Positions 55,260 to 63,116 of a stretch of DNA of 64,000 nt are shown here, piece by piece (positions within the stretch are counted from its first letter, which is position 1; the number at the start of each line of letters is the position of its first letter). The stretch is from Bog-473 sp963745175. Lineage in GTDB: Bacteria; Actinomycetota; Acidimicrobiia; Acidimicrobiales; RAAP-2. Location of the stretch: the NCBI GenBank assembly GCA_963745175.1, contig CAVUWK010000013.1:62001-126000 (forward strand). Reading direction: 5' to 3'. Under the pieces are notes generated by a model. That model saw nothing but the letters and a program-made list of their open reading frames with translations, ran no database searches and was not told where the DNA came from. The position numbers and the translations under genes were made by a program.

Positions 55260-56231
55260 TCACCGGGCCGGCCACCCGCGCAGGAACGTGTCCAAGTCCT
55301 TCATGCGTGTGTCCCACGTGTGTCTTGTTGCACACAGTTGGAGGCCGGCCTGCGCGATCTCACGGAGTCGAGGAGCGTCTCCCAGGTACGCGTGACATTT
55401 CTCGACCAATTCGTCGAAGTCGGTCCACGTCACCACCGTTTGTCCATCGATGAAGCCAAGATCTTCCAATTCTGGAAGTGCGTCGCAGAAGACAGCGCAG
55501 CCAGCGCCTGCCCCTTCGAAGAGTTTGAGCATTGGTTCCGGCCCATGCGCAAGCCTGAGTCCCCACTCGGGGTTGAGCTTGCGCAGCGCTCTGTGCAGCT
55601 TGGTCCGCGTGCCATTCGAGAGGGTGCCCACGATGAGGGACCGGTACTCGTTCAGCCGGTCGTTGAGTGCCGCATAGGGGGCCTCTATATGGTCGACGGA
55701 GATACCGTCGCGTCGCAGCCGGTGCAACATCGCCTGACGTGAGACGTACAGCGTGCCGAAATGACACATGCCCTCACGCTGCTTGCCGAGATCGAAGAAA
55801 TGTCTTGGCTCGTAGGCCTTGGGCCACCAATACGTCGAAACGCCGGCGAGCTCCAGTGTGGCGGAGACCTCTTTGCCTGTGCAGAGGAGCGCGTCAAAAC
55901 CATGTCGCGCGAACGTCTCCGGCCATGCCCGGTTGGGGCGTCCGAAGCCAAGGGACAGACAGAACTGCCAAGCGTCCTCGTCGTAAAGGAGTCGCGGTCC
56001 TGAGTAGCCACCCCAGTCCACGGGTGGGCCGGCGGCGAGATTGCGGAAGAGCGTGAAGAAGACGACGGCGTCGTGATCCATGTAGTCCACGACGTGTGCG
56101 ATCTGAACCTGCTCGGTGCCCTCCGTGATCAGGGGAGTGACGTCAAACTGCCGCCCAAACGCCGCGAATACCGGCAACGTCGTGTGCGCCTTCTCTGTGA
56201 CGACGATCAGACGGAGTTGGCTTGCTGGCAA
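55260..56231 (-). CDS. CgeB-like glycosyltransferase
   Basis: The 323-residue protein begins LRLIVVTEKAHTTLPVFAAF. It contains LLCTGKEVSATLELAGVSTY, WWPKAYEPRHFFD, FGTLYVSRQAMLHRLRRDG and FEGAGAGCAVFCDALPELED, with a C-terminal WTDFDELVEKCHAYLGDAP. This resembles the group 1 (Glyco_trans_1_2) family that includes the spore protein CgeB. It was not recognised more closely. Base composition is less GC-rich than its neighbours, which hints at separate acquisition. It reads towards the asnB end and is upstream-flanked by the epimerase gene on the same strand. Confidence 0.65.
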   Translation of the reverse strand: MPASQLRLIVVTEKAHTTLPVFAAFGRQFDVTPLITEGTEQVQIAHVVDYMDHDAVVFFTLFRNLAAGPPVDWGGYSGPRLLYDEDAWQFCLSLGFGRPNRAWPETFARHGFDALLCTGKEVSATLELAGVSTYWWPKAYEPRHFFDLGKQREGMCHFGTLYVSRQAMLHRLRRDGISVDHIEAPYAALNDRLNEYRSLIVGTLSNGTRTKLHRALRKLNPEWGLRLAHGPEPMLKLFEGAGAGCAVFCDALPELEDLGFIDGQTVVTWTDFDELVEKCHAYLGDAPRLREIAQAGLQLCATRHTWDTRMKDLDTFLRGWPAR

Positions 56232-56362
56232 CAGTCGCCCTTGTCAAGGTTTCCAATTCTTTCGACGTTCGACTCCTGAACGTCGGGCCCGGCGGGTGCC
56301 GGCAGAAGCAGTCGCCAGCGTGCCACAGATTGCGAACACGTTTCGGCGAAACGACGTTCCGG

Positions 56363-57289
56363 TCAGACGTCGGTCAACCAGGCCACCGTCCGGGCCAGCC
56401 CGTCTTCGAATCCGATCTCGGCGTTCCAACCCAGTTCGGCGTGGGCCAACGCACAATCGGCCCGGCTCCGGCGCACGTCGCCGGCCCGCGGTGCCACGTG
56501 GCGCGGCGCCACGGAGACGCCGAGCAGTCGCTGGAGGGCGTCCAGCAGCTCCAAGAGGGAGTGTTCGTCCTCGGCGCCGACGTTGTAGGCGCGCCCTGCG
56601 CACACCTCGGCCGCCGCGCCCGCGGCGGCCACAAAGGCCGCAACGGTGTCGTCCACGTAGGTGAAGTCCCTGCTTTGGAGGCCGTCACCATGCACCTCGG
56701 GGGAGCGACCCGCACGCAGCGCGTCAATGAAGATCGGGATCACCGCGGCGTAGATGCTGTCGGGACGCTGGCGGGGGCCGAACACGTTGAAGGGGCGGAG
56801 CGACACGGTCTCGAGCCCGTGCAGCTCCCAGTAGACGCGGGCGTAGTGCTCGGCGGCCAGCTTGGAGACGGCGTAGGGCGAGCGGGGGAGGAGGGGTGCC
56901 GATTCGGGCGTCGGGGTCACCGCGGCCCCGCCGTAGATCGACGAGGACGACGTGGAGACCACCCGCCGCACGCCCGCCTGGCGCGACGCGTCGAGCACCG
57001 TCAGTGTGCCGGCCGTGTTGGCCCGGTCCGTGGCCAGGGGCTCATGCACCGACCGCAGCACAGCCCGCGCCGCCGCCAGGTGGAACACCACCTCCACCCC
57101 TTCGACAGCGGCAGCGACCACGTCCGGATCGGCTACGTCGCCCACGACCAGGCGGGCCTCGGCATTGAGGTTGGCGGCGTCGCCGGTGCTCAGGTCGTCG
57201 AGCACCACCACCTCGTGCGCGTCACCGACGAGCGCATCCACCAGGTTGGAGCCGATGAAACCGGCACCGCCGGTGACGAGAGCACGCAT
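56363..57289 (-). CDS. NAD-dependent nucleotide-sugar epimerase (extended SDR)
   Basis: The 308-residue enzyme has the NAD motif MRALVTGGAGFIGSNLVDAL, VFHLAAARAVLRSVHEP, STSSSSIYGGAAVTPTPE, the catalytic Tyr-x3-Lys in RSPYAVSKLAAEHYA and LRPFNVFGPRQRPDS. It matches the GalE/WbpP-like group that interconverts UDP-sugar epimers, for example UDP-Glc(NAc) and UDP-Gal(NAc). It would supply a donor sugar to the glycosyltransferases. Exact substrate is not decidable. Confidence 0.88.
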   Translation of the reverse strand: MRALVTGGAGFIGSNLVDALVGDAHEVVVLDDLSTGDAANLNAEARLVVGDVADPDVVAAAVEGVEVVFHLAAARAVLRSVHEPLATDRANTAGTLTVLDASRQAGVRRVVSTSSSSIYGGAAVTPTPESAPLLPRSPYAVSKLAAEHYARVYWELHGLETVSLRPFNVFGPRQRPDSIYAAVIPIFIDALRAGRSPEVHGDGLQSRDFTYVDDTVAAFVAAAGAAAEVCAGRAYNVGAEDEHSLLELLDALQRLLGVSVAPRHVAPRAGDVRRSRADCALAHAELGWNAEIGFEDGLARTVAWLTDV

Positions 57290-57382
57290 CGCAGCAGTCT
57301 GCCCGTTCGGACGAGGCAGGGTGGCGAACCCCGGGGCCGGCCGCCGGCAGGTCGTTGGTGCAGCCGGGGCGGTGGGCCCTCC

Positions 57383-59476
57383 TCAGGCCTCGCTCTTGGC
57401 GAGGGAACCCAAAAGATGCTCGGGGACCGAGTCGTAGTGGTCGTAGGTCGCCGTGAAGAAGCCCCGGCCGCCGGTGATGGCCCGCAGGTCCACCGCGTAG
57501 CGGGTGATCTCGGCCGTCGGCACGGTGGCCACCACGGTCTGGAAGCCCGCCTGGTCGGCCGCATCGGTGCCGACGATGCGGGCCCGTCGGGAGGTGAGGT
57601 CGCCCATCACGTCGCCCTGGCACTCGTCGGGGACGGTGACCTCGAGCCTGGAGATCGGCTCCAGCACGATCGGCCCCGCCTCGGCCATGGCCGTCCGGAT
57701 GGCGAGCGCCGCGGCCATCTTGAAGCTCACCTCGTTGGAGTCGACGGAGTGCGCCTTGCCATCGTCGACCGTGACGGCCACGTCCACGATCGGGTAGCCG
57801 TAGACGCCGCCCTGCTCGAAGGTCTCGAGCACGCCCTTCTCCACGGCCGGGATGTACTGGCGCGGGATGGCCCCTCCCACGACCTCGTCGCGGAAGGCGA
57901 AGCCCTCCCCCCGGTCCAGGGGCTCGAGGCGCAGGTGGCACACGCCGAACTGGCCGTGCCCGCCCGACTGCTTCTTGTGCTTGCCTTCGGCCTCGGCCGT
58001 CTTGGTGATCGTCTCGCGGTAGGGGATCCGCAGCTCCTCGCGCTCGACGTGCACGTTGCACTTGCGCTCCAACCGCTCCACCGTGACCGCCAGGTGCACC
58101 TCGCCGCTGACCCCGAGGATCGTCTGGTGCGTCTCGTCGTCGCGGGTGACCGTCAGCGACGGGTCCTCGTCGCACATGCGCTGCAGGGCGGACATCAGCT
58201 TGTCGTCGTCGGCCCGGGTGGCCGGCTTGACCGCCACCTGCAGCGCCGGCGTCGGCAGCGTCGGCGGCGCCACCACGACGGGTTGGCCCTTGGGGGCGAG
58301 GGTGTCGCCGGTGCGGGTCCCGTTGAGGCGGGGGATGGCGACGAAGTCGCCGGCGGCGACGCTCGTGGCCGGTGCCGTGGTGTGGCCGGCGATGCTCTGC
58401 AGCGCGTGCAGGCGCTCCTCTTCCCGCGTGCGCGTGTTGACGAGGACGGCGTCGGGCTGCAGCGTGCCCGAGACCACCTTGCAGAGGGACATCTTGCCGG
58501 TGTGGCCGTCGTTGAAGGTCTTGGTCACCGTGAGGAGGGTCAGGCCGCCCGGGTCGCAGGGGATCTCGGCCATCTCGGTGCCCGCGCTGGCCAGGAGCGG
58601 CGGCCGTGACCCCGGGCTGGGGCACAGCTCCTCGATCAGCCGGGCCAGCCGGTCGACGCCCACCCCGCTGGCGGCCGAGCAGCACAGGACCGGGAACACG
58701 CTGGCCGAGGCGACGCCACCGGCCAGGCTCTTCTCGAGCTCGGTGTAGTCGAGCGTCTCCCCGTTGAGGTAGCGCTCCATGAGATCGTCGTCGCCGACCA
58801 CGATGCCCTCGACCAGCTGCTCGTGGATGACGTGTTCCTCGTCGACGAGCTCGTCGGGGATGGGCCCCTCGTGCCCCATCGGGGGCACGGTGCCGTCGAC
58901 GGGCGCGCCGGCGGCGGGCGTGTCGTAGTGGGTGGCGGTGTCGTCGAGCAGGTCGATCACCCCGTGGAAGTCGGCCTCGTGCCCGATCGGCAGCTCCACC
59001 GGGGCGACGCCGGCACCGAAGGACGCCCGGATCTCGGCGAGGGTGCGGTCGAAGTCGGCCCGCTCCCGGTCCAGCTTGTTGATGACGATCACCCGGGGCA
59101 CACCGAGGCGGGCGGCGGCCCGCCAGGCATCCTCGGTCTGGGCCTGCACGCCGTCGGTCGCGCTGACGACGACGACGGCCAGGTCGACGTTGGCCAGGGC
59201 GGTGACCATCTCGCCGGCGAAGTCCGCGTAGCCGGGAGTGTCGAGGAGGTTGACCTTGACCCCGTTGACCGTGAACGGGGCCAGGCTGGTCGAGATGGAC
59301 AGCTGGCGCGCCACCTCCTCGGCCTCGAAGTCCATGACGGTGCTGCCCTTCTCCACCGATCCCCGCCGCGCGATGGATCCCGTGGCGGCCAGGAGCGCCT
59401 CGGCGAGCGTGGTCTTGCCGGCTCCGTGATGGCCGACGAGGGCGACGTTGCGGATAGCGGTCGGGTCGTGTGGCAC
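57383..59476 (-). CDS. Elongation-factor-G-like GTPase (EF-G2 type)
   Basis: The 697-residue protein has all five EF-G domains. The G1 loop is GHHGAGKTTLAEALLA rather than the AHIDAGKTT of canonical EF-G. G3 is LLDTPGYADFAGEMV and G4 is VINKLDRERADFDRT. Domain IV contains GGAIPRQYIPAVEKGVLE, and domain V follows (RRARIVGTDAADQAGFQTVV). The altered G1 and the VEKGSTVMDFEAEEVARQLS block place it with actinobacterial EF-G-like proteins of uncertain role, alongside a separate essential fusA elsewhere. It has no visible link to glycan synthesis. Confidence 0.88.
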   Translation of the reverse strand: MPHDPTAIRNVALVGHHGAGKTTLAEALLAATGSIARRGSVEKGSTVMDFEAEEVARQLSISTSLAPFTVNGVKVNLLDTPGYADFAGEMVTALANVDLAVVVVSATDGVQAQTEDAWRAAARLGVPRVIVINKLDRERADFDRTLAEIRASFGAGVAPVELPIGHEADFHGVIDLLDDTATHYDTPAAGAPVDGTVPPMGHEGPIPDELVDEEHVIHEQLVEGIVVGDDDLMERYLNGETLDYTELEKSLAGGVASASVFPVLCCSAASGVGVDRLARLIEELCPSPGSRPPLLASAGTEMAEIPCDPGGLTLLTVTKTFNDGHTGKMSLCKVVSGTLQPDAVLVNTRTREEERLHALQSIAGHTTAPATSVAAGDFVAIPRLNGTRTGDTLAPKGQPVVVAPPTLPTPALQVAVKPATRADDDKLMSALQRMCDEDPSLTVTRDDETHQTILGVSGEVHLAVTVERLERKCNVHVEREELRIPYRETITKTAEAEGKHKKQSGGHGQFGVCHLRLEPLDRGEGFAFRDEVVGGAIPRQYIPAVEKGVLETFEQGGVYGYPIVDVAVTVDDGKAHSVDSNEVSFKMAAALAIRTAMAEAGPIVLEPISRLEVTVPDECQGDVMGDLTSRRARIVGTDAADQAGFQTVVATVPTAEITRYAVDLRAITGGRGFFTATYDHYDSVPEHLLGSLAKSEA

Positions 59477-59597
59477 CTGGTCCTCCGTCCTCCGTCCGTT
59501 CAGGTGGGCCTGAACCGGCTCGTTGGATCCGAGTGTACGGCCCCCCGCGACGTGCCGCTCGGGCGCCCTCTTCGGGGGGGGTGCCGGCCCGTTTGGC

Positions 59598-60434
59598 TCA
59601 GCCGGGGCCCGGGCCCGGGGCGGCGCGGTCGCCCGGTCCCGTCCGGGCCGCCAGCGCGGCGTCGTACTCGTGGCGGACCGAGTAACGGATGAAGAGGCCG
59701 ATCGTGTCCACGAGGAGGAGCCACACGGCCTTGAGCGAGATCGTGCTCCCGAACCGATGCTCGATGCGCACCGGGGCCTCGACGATCCGGGTGTAGCCGA
59801 GCCGACGGGCGAGCACGAGCAGCTCGAGGTCGAGCGCGAAGCGGCTCTCGCGCAGGAGCGGGAGCACGTCGGCGATCACCCTGCGGTCCACCAGCTTGAT
59901 CCCGACCTGGGTGTCCTTGACGTGCAGGCGGAAGAGCAGCGCGATGAGGTGCTGGTACCCCCACGAGTACAGGCGGCGCAGCGGCGGGTAGTGCACCGAG
60001 GAGTCGGGGTGGCGCTTGCTCCCGATGATGATGTCGGGCTCCATCGACTGCATGATGGAGACGAAGGGTGCGAGCAGCTCGGGGGAGATGTCGCCGTCCG
60101 CATCGATGAAGCCGAGATAGCGCCCCCGCCCCATGCCGAGCCCGGCCCGCAGCGCGTGCCCCTTCCCGACGTTCGTGGCGAACGACACGCGTCGGACGAC
60201 GCTCTCGGGGAAGCCCTCGAGCGTGAAGGGGCTGCCGTCGGTGGAGCCGTCCGACACCGTGATGATCTCGAAGGTCATGCCCGACGCCGCCAGCACCCGC
60301 ACCATGTCCTCGACCGTGGTGCGCAGGCGGTTTCCCGGGTTGTAGTACGGAACGACGATCGAGACGTCGAGGGTGGGATCGGGGAGCACGGGTCGGGGCG
60401 CTGCCGCACTCCTCGGCTCGGACACCGGCACCAT
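59598..60434 (-). CDS. Glycosyltransferase family 2, DPM1/polyprenyl-phosphate type
   Basis: The 278-residue GT-A protein has VSIVVPYYNPGNRLRTTVED, ITVSDGSTDGSPFTLEGF, FATNVGKGHALRAGLGMGRG and the metal site FIDADGDISPELLAPF. KDTQVGIKLVDRRVIADVLP and LARRLGYTRIVEAPVRIEHR are typical of dolichyl-phosphate mannose or glucose synthase relatives, which make lipid-linked sugar donors. ATG 60434 (after GAGGTG) is favoured over a start 93 bases upstream. Close to pimA, it could supply polyprenyl-phosphate sugar for lipoglycan elongation; that is inference. Confidence 0.82.
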   Translation of the reverse strand: MVPVSEPRSAAAPRPVLPDPTLDVSIVVPYYNPGNRLRTTVEDMVRVLAASGMTFEIITVSDGSTDGSPFTLEGFPESVVRRVSFATNVGKGHALRAGLGMGRGRYLGFIDADGDISPELLAPFVSIMQSMEPDIIIGSKRHPDSSVHYPPLRRLYSWGYQHLIALLFRLHVKDTQVGIKLVDRRVIADVLPLLRESRFALDLELLVLARRLGYTRIVEAPVRIEHRFGSTISLKAVWLLLVDTIGLFIRYSVRHEYDAALAARTGPGDRAAPGPGPG

Positions 60435-60510
60435 CACCTCACGTGCGCCCCGCGTCACAGCGGGGGAATCTCGGTTGGCGAGGCTACCCGACGGTCCCGC
60501 CGGCCAAGGG

Positions 60511-61020
60511 TCAGAAGCCAGCGCCACCGCTCCCGATCCCGCTGCTGCCGCTGCTGCCGCTGCTGCCGGTGCTGCCGCTGCTGCCGCTGCTCTTCGAGCC
60601 GGTGCTGGTCGTGGCCGGCGCGGCGCCGACGGAGAGCCCGGCGACGGCGATGTTCTGGTTCATGCCCAGCATCTTGTGTCCCGGCACGGGGCAGAAGACG
60701 TCGTAGGTGCCCTTCTTCAGCGTCACCGTGAGCTTGGTGGTCTGGCCCGGCTGGATGTCCTTCGTCGTCGCATTGGAGAGCCCCGGCCCCGTGATCTGGA
60801 GCGCGTGGGTCGTCTGGCCCTTGTTCACGGCCACGAAGACGTAGCGGCCCGCCGTGAACGTCTTCTTGGAGAGGGCGATGTGGAAGTCGGTCTCGACGGC
60901 CTTGACCGTGGTGGTGCTCGAGGAGGCGCCGGCCGGCGCCGCCATCACGGCCTCGAGGGAGGCGGCGGCGCCTGCGGCGGCGACGAGGGCGCCAAGCGCG
61001 GCGTTGCGGATTGAGTGCAT
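60511..61020 (-). CDS. Secreted cupredoxin-like copper protein
   Basis: The 169-residue protein has a signal peptide (NAALGALVAAAGAAASLEAV, ending near PAGASS) and a cupredoxin domain. Copper ligands are visible: His in QTTHALQITG and Cys, His and Met in VFCPVPGHKMLGM, a type 1 site. The tail is a Gly/Ser-rich low-complexity run encoded by a 9-bp tandem repeat. It may carry electrons or bind copper outside the membrane. A 14-bp tandem repeat lies 29-56 bases upstream of the ATG. Confidence 0.82.
   Translation of the reverse strand: MHSIRNAALGALVAAAGAAASLEAVMAAPAGASSSTTTVKAVETDFHIALSKKTFTAGRYVFVAVNKGQTTHALQITGPGLSNATTKDIQPGQTTKLTVTLKKGTYDVFCPVPGHKMLGMNQNIAVAGLSVGAAPATTSTGSKSSGSSGSTGSSGSSGSSGIGSGGAGF
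60541..60593. repeat. Tandem 9-bp repeat (gctgctgcc) within the cupredoxin gene
   Basis: About six imperfect units of gctgctgcc encode the Gly-Ser-Ser repeats of the cupredoxin tail. One unit is gtgctgccg-shifted. Such repeats can change length by slippage without breaking the frame. Confidence 0.8.
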
Positions 61021-61048
61021 GGGGTCCTTTGCGATCGTTGTTGCTCGG

Positions 61049-61076
61049 ATGTCACCTGTGTGATGTGACCTGTGTG
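61049..61076. repeat. Tandem 14-bp repeat upstream of the cupredoxin gene
   Basis: ATGTCACCTGTGTG (61049-61062) is followed directly by ATGTGACCTGTGTG (61063-61076), one mismatch apart. GTCAC and GTGAC within them also form an inverted pair. The position suggests an operator for the cupredoxin promoter. Confidence 0.5.
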
Positions 61077-61234
61077 GGTACGGTGCAGGGGGCGTCCGGG
61101 ATTGACCCGGCGCCCCGGTCCCGCGCTGTGACCAGGAGTTCGAATGCGTTCCGGGCACGGCCGGCGGCCTGAACGGCTTGTCCAACGGCCGTGGCCACGG
61201 TCGGGAGGGCCCCCAGGTTTCGGGGACCGGATGG

Positions 61235-61240
61235 TAAACT
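61235..61240 (+). promoter_or_regulatory. Extended -10 of the pgsA operon
   Basis: TAAACT is preceded by TGG (61232-61234), an extended -10 form. No convincing -35 lies 17-18 bases upstream. The expected leader is about 45 bases and contains GAGGAG just before the pgsA ATG. Confidence 0.4.
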
Positions 61241-61292
61241 CTTGGCGACAGCGCCGGAACCCTGTCCCGGGCCGCGCACGACGAGGAGCTTC

Positions 61293-62150
61293 ATGTTCGA
61301 CGGTCGCTGGCGAACCGCCGTCGATCGGACCACCGGTCCGGTCGGCGAGACGCTTCACCGCCATGGCATCACCGCTGACGTGCTCACCGCGACCGGCCTC
61401 GTGTCGGCCACGGCCACGGCCGTCCTGGTGGCGACGGGCCACCTCCACCTCGCCATCGTCTTCCTGATCATCACGGGCATGCACGACCTGTTCGACGGTC
61501 CCGTCGCCAAGGCGGCGGGCACGGCGTCGGTCCGTGGTGCCTTCTTCGACTCGGTCACCGACCGCATCGCCGATGCCGTGCTGATGTTCGGCTGCGCGTG
61601 GTACCTGCTCGGCCGAGGGGATGGCCACCTCGCGTTGCTGCCCATGGCCATCCTGGCCGTGACCGCGCTGGTCTCCTACGAGCGGGCCAAGGCGGAGTCG
61701 CTCGGCCTCCCGGCCAAGGGCGGCCTCATGGAGCGCGGTGAGCGGATGTTCCTGCTCGGCGTCGCCTTCCTGAGCGCCGTGATCTTCGTGCCGGTGCTCT
61801 GGATCCTGCTCGTCCTCATCTCCTTCACCGCCATCTCCCGCTTCGTCAAGGTGTGGAATGCCGCGTCCGGGCGCGACGCCGTCATCCGGCGCCGGATCGA
61901 GGCCTGGCGCGAGGGACGGGTCGATTCGCGCTGGCGGGCGTGGCGTGAGGCTCGCGAGTCCACCGGCGTGCCCCGCCGTGAGCTGGCCCGGACAACCGGC
62001 GCCCCGGTGGGACGGTGGCGGGCCCGCCGACAGGAGTCCTTGAGCAGCCGCTCGGGCCGGACGCTCCGGGAGCGCCGGCGCGCCGCACGCGGGCACCCGG
62101 AAGGCACCAGTGCACGCCGGGGCACACGCCGCACGCCGCCCGCGTCCTGA
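61293..62150 (+). CDS. pgsA: CDP-alcohol phosphatidyltransferase, phosphatidylinositol (phosphate) synthase-like
   Basis: The 285-residue membrane enzyme joins inositol (phosphate) to CDP-diacylglycerol in the first step to PIMs. The CDP-alcohol motif reads DLFDGPVAKAAG then GAFFDSVTDRIAD. All the Asp residues are present, but the usual Ala-Arg is Ala-Lys. Six helices follow, then an unusual Arg-rich tail of about 100 residues (SSRSGRTLRERRRAARGHPE). Gene order pgsA-patA-pimA equals that of M. tuberculosis, which supports the function. GAGGAG precedes ATG 61293. Confidence 0.85.
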   Translation: MFDGRWRTAVDRTTGPVGETLHRHGITADVLTATGLVSATATAVLVATGHLHLAIVFLIITGMHDLFDGPVAKAAGTASVRGAFFDSVTDRIADAVLMFGCAWYLLGRGDGHLALLPMAILAVTALVSYERAKAESLGLPAKGGLMERGERMFLLGVAFLSAVIFVPVLWILLVLISFTAISRFVKVWNAASGRDAVIRRRIEAWREGRVDSRWRAWREARESTGVPRRELARTTGAPVGRWRARRQESLSSRSGRTLRERRRAARGHPEGTSARRGTRRTPPAS

Positions 62151-62165
62151 TCCCCGCTCGCAGCA

Positions 62166-63116
62166 GTGAGCCGTCCTGAGTCCGGTGTGACCGTCGCGCG
62201 CTGGCGTGCCAAGGCGGGTTCCATCACCTACCGGGGCCTCGGCTTCGCCATGGGGCACGTGCCCGAGCCGGTGGCGGAGGGCGCCGCCCGCGGCGTGGCC
62301 TGGGTCATGGCGCAGCGGGGCACTCCGGCCCTCGCCATGGGCGAGAGCCACCTCCAGCGTGTGCTGGCCAGTGAGTGCCCCGACGGCGTGGCTCCTGATC
62401 CGGACCTCGTGCGGCGCTGGAGCAGACGGACCTTCGACTCCTACGCGCGCTACTGGTGCGACGGCGCCCGCCTGCCCTACGAGAACGAGGCCGGCGTGCG
62501 GGCCCGCTGGCAGCTCCTGGAAGGCGAAGAGCACCTCCGCGCCGCCATGGAGCGCGGGCGCGGCATCGTGATGGCGCTGCCGCACGTCGGTAGTTGGGAG
62601 TGGGGCGGCTACTGGCTTGGTCTCGAGGGCATGCCGATGACGGCCATCGTGGAGCGCCTCGAGCCCGAGGAGCTCTTCGAGTGGTTCGTGGCGAAGCGCG
62701 CGGCCATGGGGCTGACCGCGGTGCCGCTCGGTGAGGGATCGAGCTCGGCGCTGCTGCGTGCGCTCAAGGCCAACCAGATCGCCGGGCTGGTCAGTGACCG
62801 GGACATGGTCGGGAACGGGGTGGAGGTCGAGTTCTTCGGGGAGAAGACCACCCTTCCGGCGGGCGCCGCCACCTTGGCGCTGCGCACCGGGGCGCCGCTG
62901 CTGCCCGTCGTGGTCTACTCGGGCCCGGGGAATTGGCACACTGGCGTGGTGCACGCCCCGCTCGACACCAGCCGCCGCGGACGGATGCGAGAGGACATCG
63001 CGAGGGTGACCCAGGACCTGGCCACCACGTTCGAGTACGACATCCGCGCCCGCCCCGAGCAGTGGCACCTCTTCCAGCCGAACTGGCCGAGCGATCCCCC
63101 GATGAGGCCTCGATGA
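62166..63116 (+). CDS. patA: Phosphatidylinositol mannoside acyltransferase
   Basis: The 316-residue protein belongs to the HtrB/LpxL-like acyltransferase family; in mycobacteria PatA acylates the mannose of PIM1/PIM2. The catalytic His-x4-Glu is in ALPHVGSWEWGGYWLG, and later blocks are RLEPEELFEWFVAKRAAMGL, NQIAGLVSDRDMVGNGVEVE and FGEKTTLPAGAATLALRTGA. The GTG start follows pgsA by 15 bases, and its stop overlaps the pimA start by four. Both neighbours match the mycobacterial order. Confidence 0.88.
   Translation: MSRPESGVTVARWRAKAGSITYRGLGFAMGHVPEPVAEGAARGVAWVMAQRGTPALAMGESHLQRVLASECPDGVAPDPDLVRRWSRRTFDSYARYWCDGARLPYENEAGVRARWQLLEGEEHLRAAMERGRGIVMALPHVGSWEWGGYWLGLEGMPMTAIVERLEPEELFEWFVAKRAAMGLTAVPLGEGSSSALLRALKANQIAGLVSDRDMVGNGVEVEFFGEKTTLPAGAATLALRTGAPLLPVVVYSGPGNWHTGVVHAPLDTSRRGRMREDIARVTQDLATTFEYDIRARPEQWHLFQPNWPSDPPMRPR

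Larger units (their letters stand above)
61021..61292. other. Intergenic region between the cupredoxin and pgsA genes
   Basis: No gene is supported. The stretch carries divergent control elements: the 14-bp tandem repeat on the cupredoxin side, and an extended -10 (TGG-TAAACT, 61232-61240) about 53 bases before the pgsA start. Between them the sequence is GC-rich and unremarkable. This is the right-hand junction at which the conserved thrS-HIT / pgsA-patA-pimA string is split. Confidence 0.5.

Noticed and set aside
60541..60593. Candidate short repeat array (CRISPR-like)
   Set aside because: The 9-bp units have no spacers and encode the Gly-Ser tail of the cupredoxin in frame.
60945..63068. 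A 707-codon minus-strand frame
   Set aside because: It is antisense to pgsA and patA and has no recognisable domain; it is a GC-driven shadow.
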